Source: Halioglobus maricola (GTDB taxonomy: Bacteria > Pseudomonadota > Gammaproteobacteria > Pseudomonadales > Halieaceae). From it: DNA of 64,000 nucleotides. This document shows positions 34,434-43,388 of the stretch, one piece after another. The notes under the pieces are model-generated. The model worked only from the letters and a program-made list of their open reading frames with translations. It had not been told where the DNA came from and searched no databases. The stretch lies in the NCBI RefSeq assembly GCF_009388985.1, contig NZ_CP036422.1, positions 586,501 through 650,500 on the forward strand, given 5' to 3'. Every line of letters starts with the position of its first letter. Positions within the stretch are counted from its first letter, which is position 1. A program made the position numbers and the translations under genes.

Positions 34434-36101
34434 ATGAAACTCTATTCGCGTGTTAGCGCCTCCGCGTTGTTTCTATCTGCCAGTCTATGTGCAGCTACTG
34501 GCGCCCAGGCTCAGGCGCAGGCGTCGGCTGCATCGCTAGACCTGGCGGCATACGGGGGCGCGCTAAATAGGCAGACTGCCTCGCCAGTTCCCATTTCTCC
34601 TCGTCAGTTCCTGGTCGCGGCCAGAGGGCTGGACGGCAGCGCGGGCACTGCGGATGACCTCACCTTGCTCATCACGGTGAACGGCACCGATTCATTCAGA
34701 GTGGATACTTTGGCGACTCCTTATCTCAGTACCGGGGGCTCCAATTTTTCAGTGCGAGTTTCCTCCACGCTAGCAGTGATACAGTCCCGGGGGGCCGACG
34801 GCAATTGGGAGTCGGCCGACGACGCCCTGCATATTTTGCGCGGGCTTGGAACCATGAACAGTGTGACTACGTTTCCTCTTCCCGGTCAAAGGTCCGGCAG
34901 GGCGGGGCGGCCGGTCCCTCTGGGCTCAGACAGCGTAATTCTGAGCACCATCGGTGCGGACGAGGACGACACCACGGCCGATGACGAGTTGATTGTTGTG
35001 CGCGCCCTGAGCGGTATACCGAGTAGTCAGTCGATAGCGACTCCCTATCTATTCGATGATGGCACATCCGCACCAGTGTTGATGTCCGCTGATAGTCTGG
35101 TTGTGACTAATGCTGGCGCGGACGAGTTGGAGGGGACTGCAGATGATGGTGTGCATTACGTCACTAATCTTTTCGGTACGCCCGCCGTGACTAACGTGTC
35201 CGTGCCCTATATCTATAGCCTTAATCCAGGGACACCGGTTCCGGTGACCACGACCTCCTTTCTCGTTTCTTCAGTGGGGCCCGACGAAAGTGAAGAGACG
35301 GATGACGACGAATTGGTTTTGGTCGAGGGCCTTGGGGGTGCAGTTAGCAACACTGAATTTAGTGTACCGAATATTTTGGACTACGGCGGCGGCCGCTCTG
35401 CTGTGCTTTCCCCCACCTTGGCGGTGGTGTCAACTCAAGGGGCAGACGGCTCTGAAAGAGACGCCGATGACAGTGTCTGGGTTTTGAGCGACATTGGGGG
35501 CGCCAACACCCTGCAGGAAGTGATCATTGGGGGGCTCGATGAAGACGCCCAGGCAAGGTGCCAGCGAATAGGCGCTACGCAGTGCGCGCTGACGACCGGT
35601 GGGGCCGATTTCACTGGTCCCAGCCTGGATGACGAGGTTGTCGTAATCTCCGATATTGGGGGGACGAATGCCCTTACTCGTATCGTTGTCCCGGGATTGG
35701 AAGAGCGGATTATCAGTCGCGTCACCGTGGTCAACGCGGATACTCTGATGGTCGCCAGTGGCGGTGCGGATGGGGATGCGGGCACGGGAGATGACGATGT
35801 CATCTCTGTTATTACCGGCGTCATGTCTGGCGCGCCCGAGGTTACCGAGATTCCCTCCATCGGTTCTTTCGACAGTAGCTCGACTGCCCGGGCCCATGTG
35901 CCCACGCTTTTTCCTGGCAGCAGCATCGTCGCCTTCATATCAGCAGGGCCCGACGGTTCGCTTGGAACTGCTGACGATCTCTTTCGTGTGATAAGTCTGC
36001 CGGACACACGGCCCGTGCCAGTCGGGGGTCTATGGACCAGTCTAATGCTCATCGCATCGCTGCTCACACTGGGCCTTGGTTTCTTGCGACGCAGGCGTTA
36101 A
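34434..36101 (+). CDS. Secreted nine-repeat acidic protein with C-terminal sorting signal
   Basis: The start MKLYSRVSASALF (ATG after GGGGTACG) gives 555 residues with a signal peptide ending near AQAQA. Nine repeats of about 45-65 residues follow, each centred on a GADG..GTADD-like acidic loop followed by a short beta strand and an LGG or IGG turn. The last is AGPDGSLGTADDLFRVI. The pattern suggests a Ca2+-binding, possibly propeller-like surface protein. The C-terminus is a tripartite sorting signal: RPVPVGGLW, a hydrophobic helix, then FLRRRR, of the PEP-CTERM/IPTL-CTERM/GlyGly-CTERM kind. No matching exosortase or rhombosortase lies in the window. A strong terminator follows. Confidence 0.75.
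   Translation: MKLYSRVSASALFLSASLCAATGAQAQAQASAASLDLAAYGGALNRQTASPVPISPRQFLVAARGLDGSAGTADDLTLLITVNGTDSFRVDTLATPYLSTGGSNFSVRVSSTLAVIQSRGADGNWESADDALHILRGLGTMNSVTTFPLPGQRSGRAGRPVPLGSDSVILSTIGADEDDTTADDELIVVRALSGIPSSQSIATPYLFDDGTSAPVLMSADSLVVTNAGADELEGTADDGVHYVTNLFGTPAVTNVSVPYIYSLNPGTPVPVTTTSFLVSSVGPDESEETDDDELVLVEGLGGAVSNTEFSVPNILDYGGGRSAVLSPTLAVVSTQGADGSERDADDSVWVLSDIGGANTLQEVIIGGLDEDAQARCQRIGATQCALTTGGADFTGPSLDDEVVVISDIGGTNALTRIVVPGLEERIISRVTVVNADTLMVASGGADGDAGTGDDDVISVITGVMSGAPEVTEIPSIGSFDSSSTARAHVPTLFPGSSIVAFISAGPDGSLGTADDLFRVISLPDTRPVPVGGLWTSLMLIASLLTLGLGFLRRRR
34620..35995 (+). repeat. Nine imperfect acidic GADG/TADD protein repeats
   Basis: The nine loop cores, in order: RGLDGSAGTADD, RGADGNWESADD, IGADEDDTTADD, AGADELEGTADD, VGPDESEETDDD, QGADGSERDADD, GGADFTGPSLDD, GGADGDAGTGDD, AGPDGSLGTADD. 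Spacing is about 45-65 residues. They are diverged at DNA level, so the array is old and not an unstable tandem repeat. Confidence 0.8.
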
Positions 36102-36204
36102 GAAAGAATTTAGTGGCTGCGATCGCGACAGCCGATGTCATGTCTTTGGCAGAGTTCGCAGCATTTGCTGCTCGTGTTTGAGGTGACCCTGAGTACACGG
36201 GCAT

Positions 36205-36237
36205 AAAAAAGGCCGGTCAAGTGACCGGCCTTTTTAA
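36205..36237. terminator. Bidirectional intrinsic terminator
   Basis: A-tract, then GGCCGGTCA paired with TGACCGGCC around a 2-nt loop, then TTTTT. The hairpin is flanked by As on one side and Ts on the other, so it can end the plus-strand repeat-protein transcript and the minus-strand tRNA-Leu transcript. Confidence 0.93.
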
Positions 36238-36242
36238 AGATA

Positions 36243-36329
36243 TGGTGCCCAGGAGAGGACTTGAACCTCCACGCCCTTGCGAGCACTAGCACCTGAAGCT
36301 AGCGTGTCTACCAATTTCACCACCTGGGC
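36243..36329 (-). tRNA. tRNA-Leu (anticodon CAG)
   Basis: On the minus strand the 87-nt sequence starts GCCCAGGTGGTGAAATTGG and ends CCTGGGCACCA, with CCA encoded. The acceptor stem GCCCAGG pairs with CCTGGGC. The anticodon arm CTAGC-TTCAGGT-GCTAG gives anticodon CAG. The long variable arm (around TGCTCGCAAGGGCG) is the class II type of leucine tRNA. It has its own promoter upstream (36384-36412) and the shared terminator downstream. Confidence 0.97.
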
Positions 36330-36383
36330 AACAACGGTATGAGCTTACTACGAACTGTAGCTCTATTACAGTTGAGGGCGCGC

Positions 36384-36412
36384 ACTTTACTGGCCCAAAA
36401 AGCCTTTGTCAA
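36384..36412 (-). promoter_or_regulatory. Near-consensus sigma-70 promoter for tRNA-Leu with GC-rich discriminator
   Basis: On the minus strand: TTGACA (36412-36407), a 17-bp spacer, TAAAGT (36389-36384), then the discriminator GCGCGCCC. A consensus -35 and GC-rich discriminator are typical of stable-RNA promoters under stringent control. The predicted start lies near 36377, about 48 nt before the mature tRNA. The promoter also lies within the upstream region of divergent gdhA. Confidence 0.85.
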
Positions 36413-36452
36413 CTACCTTGTCTAGTGTCCCCTGCGAATGAGATTTTACCCG

Positions 36453-37796
36453 ATGATGTATGCCGATTTGTCCCTTGAGCGGTTCATGGAAGGCCTTAAA
36501 AAGCGCAATCCGGGTGAGTCGGAATTTCACCAGGCCGTGTTCGAAGTGGCCGCCTCGGTGATCCCTTATATCCAGGATAATCCCCGCTATCGTGACGCCG
36601 CAATTTTGCAGCGTATGACCGAGCCAGATCGCACGATTGTGTTCCGGGTGGTGTGGGAAGACGACGACGGCAACATTCGGGTCAATCGTGGCTATCGGGT
36701 GCAATTCAATAACGCCATCGGTCCTTACAAGGGTGGCCTGCGTTTCCATCCTTCAGTGAACCTGTCGATCCTCAAGTTCCTGGGTTTTGAGCAAACCTTC
36801 AAAAATAGCCTGACCACGCTGCCGATGGGTGCGGGTAAGGGCGGTGCAGATTTTAACCCCAAGGGTAAGTCCGACCGTGAAGTGATGCGCTTCTGCCAGT
36901 CATTCATGACCGAGCTGTGGACCCATATCGGCGCGGACGTGGATATCCCCGCTGGCGATATCGGGGTAGGTGCCCGCGAGATCAGCTATATGTTCGGGCA
37001 GTACAAGCGGCTGGCCAAGGAGTTTACCGGGGTGCTCACCGGCAAGGCGCTGGAGTTCGGCGGTAGCCTGATCCGGACGGAAGCCACCGGCTACGGCAAT
37101 GCCTTTTTTATGCAGGAGATGCTGGCCCATCGCGGCGAGGGCATGAAAGACAAAACCTGTGTCGTGTCGGGCTCGGGCAATGTCGCTATTTATTGCGCTG
37201 AAAAGATTCGTCAGTTGGGAGGCAAGGTTGTCACCCTGTCTGATTCGTCCGGCTTCATCCATGACCCCAACGGCATCGATGAATCCAAGCTGGAGTGGGT
37301 GAAAGACCTGAAGGTGAAGCGCCGCGGGCGAATTTCTGAATACGCTGAGATGTTTGGCTGCGAGTTCCACGAGGGCAAGCCCTGGGGCGTGCCCTGTGAC
37401 CTGGCCTTCCCCTGCGCCACCCAGAATGAGTTGTGCACCGAGGGCGTCAGCCAGTTGATTGCCAATGGCTGCATGGCTGTGTCGGAGGGAGCGAACATGC
37501 CGACCACTGTTGAGGCCATCGATATGCTGGCGGAGGCAGGCGTGATGTACGGCCCGGGCAAGGCTGCCAATGCTGGCGGTGTGGCAGTGTCCGGCCTGGA
37601 AATGACCCAGAACAGCATCCGCCTGGCCTGGACGGCAGAGGAGCTCGAGTCACGGCTGGAGCAGATTATGGTGGGTATCCACCGCCAGTGTGTGCAGTAC
37701 GGCCAGGAAGGTGACCACGTGAACTATGTGAAAGGCGCCAATATCGCCGGCTTTCTCAAGGTCGCCGATGCGATGCTGGCCTACGGTGTGATCTAA
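36453..37796 (+). CDS. gdhA: NADP-specific glutamate dehydrogenase
   Basis: Reductive amination of 2-oxoglutarate to glutamate with NADPH in the cytoplasm. I place the start at the ATG giving MMYADLSLERFMEGLKKRNP (447 residues), which lines up with E. coli GdhA; an ATG 5 codons earlier at 36438 is possible. Signature blocks are GPYKGGLRFHPSVN with the first active-site lysine, LPMGAGKGGADFNPKGKS with the catalytic lysine, and SGSGNVAIYCAEK as the NADP-binding loop. Monocistronic as far as can be seen, divergent from tRNA-Leu with about 120 bp between. Confidence 0.95.
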   Translation: MMYADLSLERFMEGLKKRNPGESEFHQAVFEVAASVIPYIQDNPRYRDAAILQRMTEPDRTIVFRVVWEDDDGNIRVNRGYRVQFNNAIGPYKGGLRFHPSVNLSILKFLGFEQTFKNSLTTLPMGAGKGGADFNPKGKSDREVMRFCQSFMTELWTHIGADVDIPAGDIGVGAREISYMFGQYKRLAKEFTGVLTGKALEFGGSLIRTEATGYGNAFFMQEMLAHRGEGMKDKTCVVSGSGNVAIYCAEKIRQLGGKVVTLSDSSGFIHDPNGIDESKLEWVKDLKVKRRGRISEYAEMFGCEFHEGKPWGVPCDLAFPCATQNELCTEGVSQLIANGCMAVSEGANMPTTVEAIDMLAEAGVMYGPGKAANAGGVAVSGLEMTQNSIRLAWTAEELESRLEQIMVGIHRQCVQYGQEGDHVNYVKGANIAGFLKVADAMLAYGVI

Positions 37797-37880
37797 AGAT
37801 TCCAGACTCTCGACCGGTTACTCGCGTATACTTAGCCTATGACTGTCCGACTTTCCGGACCCACGAAACAGGCCCCCTGA

Positions 37881-40235
37881 ATGCCAAAGAAAGGCAAGAT
37901 CACTGACCCTCACGCCAAGCGAGAGGCCGCCAAATACGAAAACCCTATCGCCAGTCGCGAGGTTATCCTCGATGTGCTGCGCGATGCGAACAAGCCCCTG
38001 AACCATAACCAGCTGGCCAAGAAATTACAGCTGGCGAGTCACGAGGATGCGGAAGCCCTGCGCAAACGCCTGCGCGCGATGGAGCGCGACGGCCAAGTGA
38101 TGTCCGACCGCAAGGGCGCCTATGGCCTGGTCGACAAGATGAACCTCATTCACTGCAAGGTGCAGGGCCATCGCGACGGCTACGGCTTTGCCATGCCGCT
38201 GGGCGAGGGCGACGACGTCTATCTCAGCGCCCGGCAGATGCATTTTGTGTTCGATGGCGATGAGGTGCTGGTGCTGATCACTGGCGAGGACCGCCGCGGT
38301 CGCCTCGAGGGCCGGGTGGTGGAAGTGTTGCAGCGCGGCGTGACCACTGTCGTGGGCCGCTACCAGGAAGAGAGCGGAATTGGTTTCGTGATTCCCGACA
38401 ACGGCCGCCTCACGCACCAGTTTCTGATTCCGCCGAAGGAAAAGAGCGGCGCCAAGAATGGCCAGATCGTCTCCGCACTGATCACCGATTATCCCACCCG
38501 TCAGTTGGGCGCGAAGGCTTCCATCACTGAGATCCTGGGCGACCATATGGACCCGGGTCTGGAGATCGATGTTGCCATTCGCTCCCACGAGATTCCCTGG
38601 GAGTGGCCGGAAGCGGTGCAGCGCGAGGCGGCCAGCCTGGAAGACGAGCCCGCTGAAGAAGACAAGCGCAACCGCAAGGATCTGCGCAAGCTGCCTTTTG
38701 TCACTATCGACGGTGAAGATGCCCGCGACTTCGACGACGCGGTGTATTGCGAAAAGCGGCGTGGTGGTTGGCGCCTTTATGTGGCGATCGCCGATGTCTC
38801 GCATTATGTCCGCCCGGGCATGGCGCTGGATGAAGAGGCGGCCAATCGCGGCAACTCGGTGTACTTCCCCGAGCGAGTGGTGCCCATGCTGCCGGAAGCG
38901 CTGTCCAACGGCCTGTGCTCACTCAAGCCACAGGTGGACCGTCTGGCGATGGTTTGTGAGATGGAACTCAACCGCACCGGCAAGATGCTGCGCTACGAGT
39001 TCTATGAGGCGGTGATTCACTCTCACGCCCGGCTGACTTATACACAGGTGGGCGAGGTGCTTAACGAGGGCTGGCATGCTGATGTCGCACCCGAGCGCGT
39101 GCCCGACCTGCTCCTTCTGCAAGAGCTTTACAAGGTGTTGCGCGCCCAGCGCGATACGCGCGGCGCCATCGATTTCGACACGGTGGAAACCCGCATTATT
39201 TTCGACGAGCAGAAGAAGATCGAATCGATCGTGCCGGTAGTGCGCAACGATGCCCACAAACTGATTGAAGAGGCGATGCTCTGCGCCAATGTGGCCGCAG
39301 CGCGCTTTTTCGAGGCCAACCAGCTGCCGATTCTGTATCGGGTCCACGAGGGTCCCAGCGAAGAGCGGCTTGAGGGCTTGCGCGGTTTCCTCGGTGAACT
39401 GGGGCTGGACCTGCCCGGCGGCGCCAAACCGACGCCACTGGATTACCAGCACCTGCTGGAGCAGGTGGCCGAGCGCGACGATGTGCACGTGATCCAGACT
39501 ATGTTGCTGCGCTCTCTCAGCCAGGCCCAGTACCAGCCCGAGAACGGTGGTCATTTCGGCCTGCACTATGACGCCTACGCGCACTTCACTTCGCCGATCC
39601 GCCGCTATCCGGATCTGCTTGTGCATCGTGGTATCCGCAGCCTGGTCCGTTCAGACAAGCCCGCCGAGGGTGTGTTCCGGGTAGCGGGCGCTGAGCCTAT
39701 TCCCACCCGCCGTATCTTCCCCTACGACGATGCGGCCATGGCGGTCCACGGTGAGCAGTGTTCCATGACCGAGCGCCGCGCCGACGACGCCACCCGCGAG
39801 GTGAATGCCTGGCTCAAGTGTGAGTACCTGCAGGAGCATGTCGGGGATGAGTTCGATGGGGTTATCGCCGCGGTGACGAGTTTTGGCCTCTTTGTCGAGT
39901 TGGAGGACCTCTATATCGAGGGGCTGGTGCACGTCACCTCCCTGCCGGGCGATTACTACAACTTCGATAAGAGCCGCCAGCGCCTGCTCGGCGAGCGCAG
40001 CGGCCGAATGTTCAAGCTCGGGGGCAAGGTGCGGGTGCAGGTGGCCCGGGTCAACCTGGACGATCGCAAGATCGATCTGGAAATGATCGATACCAAGCCG
40101 TCGAAGAAAGACAAGGCCCCCAAGCAGGGCCGGGACCAGAAGCCCAGGGGCAAGAAGAAATCCGGCAGTTCACAGGGTAAGTCACAGAAGAAGCCCAAGG
40201 GCAAAGGCAAAACCGGCCTGCGCCGCCGCTACTAG
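37881..40235 (+). CDS. rnr: Ribonuclease R
   Basis: Processive 3'-5' exoribonuclease that degrades structured RNA. The 784 residues include an N-terminal winged-helix region (about 22-80), two cold-shock-like domains (about 85-235) and the RNB catalytic domain (about 255-590, starting [17 protein letters not shown] with the metal-binding aspartates and including [18 protein letters not shown]). A C-terminal S1 domain follows (about 645-725, [19 protein letters not shown]), then a lysine-rich tail. It precedes rlmB by 10 bp; the rnr-rlmB pair is conserved in gammaproteobacteria. Confidence 0.96.
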   Translation: MPKKGKITDPHAKREAAKYENPIASREVILDVLRDANKPLNHNQLAKKLQLASHEDAEALRKRLRAMERDGQVMSDRKGAYGLVDKMNLIHCKVQGHRDGYGFAMPLGEGDDVYLSARQMHFVFDGDEVLVLITGEDRRGRLEGRVVEVLQRGVTTVVGRYQEESGIGFVIPDNGRLTHQFLIPPKEKSGAKNGQIVSALITDYPTRQLGAKASITEILGDHMDPGLEIDVAIRSHEIPWEWPEAVQREAASLEDEPAEEDKRNRKDLRKLPFVTIDGEDARDFDDAVYCEKRRGGWRLYVAIADVSHYVRPGMALDEEAANRGNSVYFPERVVPMLPEALSNGLCSLKPQVDRLAMVCEMELNRTGKMLRYEFYEAVIHSHARLTYTQVGEVLNEGWHADVAPERVPDLLLLQELYKVLRAQRDTRGAIDFDTVETRIIFDEQKKIESIVPVVRNDAHKLIEEAMLCANVAAARFFEANQLPILYRVHEGPSEERLEGLRGFLGELGLDLPGGAKPTPLDYQHLLEQVAERDDVHVIQTMLLRSLSQAQYQPENGGHFGLHYDAYAHFTSPIRRYPDLLVHRGIRSLVRSDKPAEGVFRVAGAEPIPTRRIFPYDDAAMAVHGEQCSMTERRADDATREVNAWLKCEYLQEHVGDEFDGVIAAVTSFGLFVELEDLYIEGLVHVTSLPGDYYNFDKSRQRLLGERSGRMFKLGGKVRVQVARVNLDDRKIDLEMIDTKPSKKDKAPKQGRDQKPRGKKKSGSSQGKSQKKPKGKGKTGLRRRY

Positions 40236-40245
40236 ACAGAGCACT

Positions 40246-41010
40246 ATGCAATACATATACGGAATTCACGCTGTCGACAGCCTGTTGCGCAGAGCACCCA
40301 AGTCGGTCCAGCGCCTCTGGGTACAATCGGGTCGCGAAGACAAGCGCATTAACGCCCTGCTTGAGCTCGCCCAGAACCAGGGCGTCCCGGTTGCCCGCGA
40401 GACACGCAAGGACCTCGATGCGATGGTCAATGGCCGCCATCAGGGCGCGGTTGCCGAGACCCTGGATGACCCTGTGCACGGCGATGTCCAGCAGGCCAAC
40501 CTCTGGCAGGAGGCCGATTTGCTGCGGATGGTGGAGAACAAGGCCGAGCCGGTGCTGATCCTGGTGCTGGACGGCGTTACCGACCCTCACAATCTCGGCG
40601 CCTGCATGCGCTCGGCGGATGCCGCCGGCGCCGACGCGGTGGTGGTGCCCAAAGACAAGTCCGCTGATCTCACGCCCACTGCGCGCAAGGTCGCGTGCGG
40701 CGCCGCTGAAGTCGTCCCGTTTGTGCGGGTCACCAATATCGCCCGTACCCTGGAAGCCCTGCAGGAGCGTGGGGTGTGGGTTTACGGCACCGCGGGTGAG
40801 GCCCAAAAAACGATATATGACAATGACTTAAGCGGATCTGCGGCGCTCGTGATGGGCGCTGAGGGGGCGGGGATGCGCCGCCTGACCCGGGAGCATTGCG
40901 ATTTCCTGATCAAATTGCCCATGGCCGGTTCTGTCAGTAGCCTCAACGTCTCAGTGGCCACGGGTATCTGCCTGTTTGAGATTGTGCGGCAGCGCGGCGG
41001 GGAGGGGTAA
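40246..41010 (+). CDS. rlmB: 23S rRNA (guanosine-2251-2'-O)-methyltransferase
   Basis: SpoU/TrmH-type methyltransferase modifying G2251 in the ribosomal P-loop. The 254 residues comprise an N-terminal L30e-like substrate-binding domain ([15 protein letters not shown] at the start) and a C-terminal knotted catalytic domain. Motif 1 is [16 protein letters not shown], motif 2 is [10 protein letters not shown] and motif 3 is [18 protein letters not shown]. It lies 10 bp after rnr, so it is co-transcribed. Confidence 0.96.
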   Translation: MQYIYGIHAVDSLLRRAPKSVQRLWVQSGREDKRINALLELAQNQGVPVARETRKDLDAMVNGRHQGAVAETLDDPVHGDVQQANLWQEADLLRMVENKAEPVLILVLDGVTDPHNLGACMRSADAAGADAVVVPKDKSADLTPTARKVACGAAEVVPFVRVTNIARTLEALQERGVWVYGTAGEAQKTIYDNDLSGSAALVMGAEGAGMRRLTREHCDFLIKLPMAGSVSSLNVSVATGICLFEIVRQRGGEG

Positions 41011-41020
41011 AAATACCCAC

Positions 41021-41049
41021 TTGCCCGGGCTGCTCAAACTCTATACAAT
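41021..41049 (+). promoter_or_regulatory. Promoter of the rpsF operon
   Basis: TTGCCC at 41021-41026, a 17-bp spacer, TACAAT at 41044-41049, then a GC-rich discriminator CCGCGCCTC. This leaves an untranslated leader of roughly 95-100 nt before rpsF, long enough to host autogenous control. A GC-rich discriminator fits stringent control of a ribosomal-protein operon. Confidence 0.7.
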
Positions 41050-41153
41050 CCGCGCCTCAAAATTTGCCCGGTGGCTTGTGCCGCCGATCCTCCTTGCTGC
41101 ACCGCATTCCCTCGGGATTAGTTGGGCAGCATTAACCCGTAAGGAGCTACTGT

Positions 41154-41615
41154 ATGCGTCATTACGAAATCGTATTTATGGTCCATCCGGACCAGTCTGA
41201 GCAAGTGCCCGGCATGATCGAGCGCTACTCCAACACCATCTCCAAGGACGGCGGCAGCGTTCACCGTCTGGAAGACTGGGGTCGTCGCCAACTGGCCTAT
41301 CCCATCAACAAAATCCACAAGGCACACTACGTGCTGATGAACGTGGAAGCTTCCAACGAAGCGATGGAAGAGCTCACCACCACTTTCCGTTACAACGACG
41401 CTGTGATCCGTAACCTGGTGATCCGCCGCGACGAAGCCGTGACTGATGAGTCCCTCATCATGAAGGCTGAGAAAGAGTCTCGCGAGCGCAAGAGCCGTTA
41501 CGAAGAGCGCAAGGCGGCTGAAGCAACTGCAGAAGCAACACCAGAAGCAGCTGCTGAAGAAACGCCTGCCGAGAAAGCAGCAGAGCCGGCGCCTGACGCC
41601 GCCTCCGAAGAGTAA
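41154..41615 (+). CDS. rpsF: 30S ribosomal protein S6
   Basis: Component of the small-subunit platform, paired with S18. The 153 residues start [18 protein letters not shown], preceded by TAAGGAG. The folded domain ends near residue 105; the rest is a Glu/Ala/Lys-rich tail (about 105-153) longer than in E. coli, where S6 is modified by added glutamates. First gene of the operon rpsF-rpsR-membrane protein-rplI. Confidence 0.97.
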   Translation: MRHYEIVFMVHPDQSEQVPGMIERYSNTISKDGGSVHRLEDWGRRQLAYPINKIHKAHYVLMNVEASNEAMEELTTTFRYNDAVIRNLVIRRDEAVTDESLIMKAEKESRERKSRYEERKAAEATAEATPEAAAEETPAEKAAEPAPDAASEE

Positions 41616-41633
41616 TAGAGAGGAGTATTAAAG

Positions 41634-41861
41634 ATGGCCCGTTTTTTCCGTCGCCGTAAGTTCTGCCGTTTCACCGCCGAAGGCGTTAAAGAGATCGATT
41701 ACAAGGATCTCGAGACCCTGAAAGCATACGTAAGTGAAACCGGCAAGATTGTCCCTAGCCGTATCACTGGCACCAAGGCCAAGTACCAGCGTCAGCTGGC
41801 GACTGCTGTGAAGCGCGCGCGCTTCCTCGCCTTGCTGTCCTACACGGATTCCCATAGCTAA
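41634..41861 (+). CDS. rpsR: 30S ribosomal protein S18
   Basis: 75 residues, full length, starting [20 protein letters not shown] and containing the conserved [17 protein letters not shown] segment that contacts rRNA and S6. It lies 18 bp after rpsF with its own GAGGAG site, the standard arrangement for the S6/S18 pair. Confidence 0.98.
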   Translation: MARFFRRRKFCRFTAEGVKEIDYKDLETLKAYVSETGKIVPSRITGTKAKYQRQLATAVKRARFLALLSYTDSHS

Positions 41862-41894
41862 GAATCCTGACCCCCGCGCCGGCAACGAGGCCTC

Positions 41895-42794
41895 ATGAAG
41901 GCGATCGCTGAATTTGCCATGCGAGGGCGCTTCCAGGCGCTGCTGTTAACAGTAGGCGGCGCAGGGAGCATTCTGTTTTGTTGGATCAGTGCAGCGGTAC
42001 TCGCACTGGTCACCCTGCGCAGAGGCGCAGGAATGGGGGCCCAGCTTTGGTTCTGGGCCCTGCTGCCTTCCGGCCTGGTGTGGTACACCACCGGAGACAG
42101 CGGTCCGCTGGCACTGCTCACAGGGACGTTAGTCCTGGCGCTAGTGCTGCGTGCCACGGTAAGTCTGCCCCTGGCGGTGCTTGCCAGTATTGTCACCGGC
42201 GCCTTTGCGGGCTTGTCTGTGCTGATACTGGGAGAGCACTACCTGGACCAGATGGTGGCCGTGTTCGGCGAGTTCCTCGCCCAGCTCGAGCAAAATCTGT
42301 CCCAGGGCGGCGAAGCGGTCGTGTTGCCGCGGCCCACCAACCTGCAGATCGCAGGTATGTTGGGCGCGGGAACGGCGATGTCCTCGGTATTGTGCCTGTT
42401 ACTGGCGCGCTACTGGCAGGCAGCGCTGTACAACCCCGGCGGCTTCGGCGATGAGTTCAGGGCGATGCGGTATGCCCCGGGCGTCGCGACAGCGATGGCG
42501 CTGGTGGCCGTGGCGGTATCTGCGCTGGGCGTGGAATACCGGACCTGGGCAGTGATTGGAATGTTGCCGCTGAACTTTGCAGGCCTTGCACTGGTTCATG
42601 CGCGCGTCCGCTCTCGCGGACAGGGCTCGGGATGGCTGTTCGGCTTTTATGCCGCATGGATCATCTTCGACCCACTGAAACTGATGGTAGTTTTTGCCGC
42701 CATCGCTGACAGCTGGTTTGATTTTCGCCAGCGTTGGCCTGGGCTGAAGTCAGCCAAGCCAGGGCAAGACCTGGATCGCGGCGAAGACGATTAG
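41895..42794 (+). CDS. DUF2232-like membrane protein between rpsR and rplI
   Basis: Polytopic membrane protein of 299 residues with about seven to eight hydrophobic segments. Position rather than motif is the best evidence: an uncharacterised membrane protein occupies this slot between S18 and L9 genes in Pseudomonas and relatives. The spacing, 33 bp after rpsR and 47 bp before rplI, fits one transcript. Function unknown; no catalytic residues stand out. Confidence 0.75.
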   Translation: MKAIAEFAMRGRFQALLLTVGGAGSILFCWISAAVLALVTLRRGAGMGAQLWFWALLPSGLVWYTTGDSGPLALLTGTLVLALVLRATVSLPLAVLASIVTGAFAGLSVLILGEHYLDQMVAVFGEFLAQLEQNLSQGGEAVVLPRPTNLQIAGMLGAGTAMSSVLCLLLARYWQAALYNPGGFGDEFRAMRYAPGVATAMALVAVAVSALGVEYRTWAVIGMLPLNFAGLALVHARVRSRGQGSGWLFGFYAAWIIFDPLKLMVVFAAIADSWFDFRQRWPGLKSAKPGQDLDRGEDD

Positions 42795-42841
42795 AATTTT
42801 GATGTAGTGGGAGCACGCTCCCCAATAACGAGGAAAGTAAG

Positions 42842-43291
42842 ATGGAAGTCATTTTGCTGGAAAAAATCGGCAACCTGGGTGGCCTTGGCGACAAGGTTGA
42901 CGTTAAAGCAGGCTTTGGCCGTAACTACCTGATCCCCCAGGGCAAAGCTGTACCTGCCACTGAAGGTGCTGTAGCCCAGTTCGAAGCGCGTCGCGCGGAA
43001 CTGGAAGCTGCCGCTGCTGAGACGCTGGCTGCCGCTGAGAAGCGCGCTGAAGCGATCAACGGCCTTGAGCTGGTGACTATCGCCGCTAACGCTGGTGAAG
43101 AAGGCAAGCTGTTCGGTTCTATCGGTACTCGCGACATCGCCGAGGCGGTTGCCGCTGCCGGCGTTGAAGTGGACAAGTCCGAAGTTCGCTTGCCAGAAGG
43201 CGCGCTGCGTGAACTGGGCGAGTTTGAAGTCGCTGTCCAGGTACACGGCGACGTTACTGCGATGGTTAACATCGCAGTCGTACCCGAGTAA
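42842..43291 (+). CDS. rplI: 50S ribosomal protein L9
   Basis: 149 residues, standard length. The N-terminal domain [19 protein letters not shown] with [13 protein letters not shown] is connected by an alanine/glutamate-rich helix (about 42-75) to the C-terminal rRNA-binding domain. A GAGGAAAG site precedes the ATG. Last gene of the ribosomal operon; a strong terminator follows. Confidence 0.98.
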   Translation: MEVILLEKIGNLGGLGDKVDVKAGFGRNYLIPQGKAVPATEGAVAQFEARRAELEAAAAETLAAAEKRAEAINGLELVTIAANAGEEGKLFGSIGTRDIAEAVAAAGVEVDKSEVRLPEGALRELGEFEVAVQVHGDVTAMVNIAVVPE

Positions 43292-43329
43292 GGATTGCAC
43301 TGCTCCGCTGCGGCGGAGCACAGATCTTG

Positions 43330-43366
43330 AAATGCACCGGCTGCCCTGCGGTCGGTGCATTTTTTG
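43330..43366 (+). terminator. Intrinsic terminator after rplI
   Basis: AAATGCACCG pairs with CGGTGCATTT around a loop of about 13 nt, followed by TTTTT. The A-rich left arm also gives a U-tract on the opposite strand, so it may serve the convergent gene ending at 43389. Confidence 0.88.
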
Positions 43367-43388
43367 TGCCTGGGATTTCTCCCCGGCG

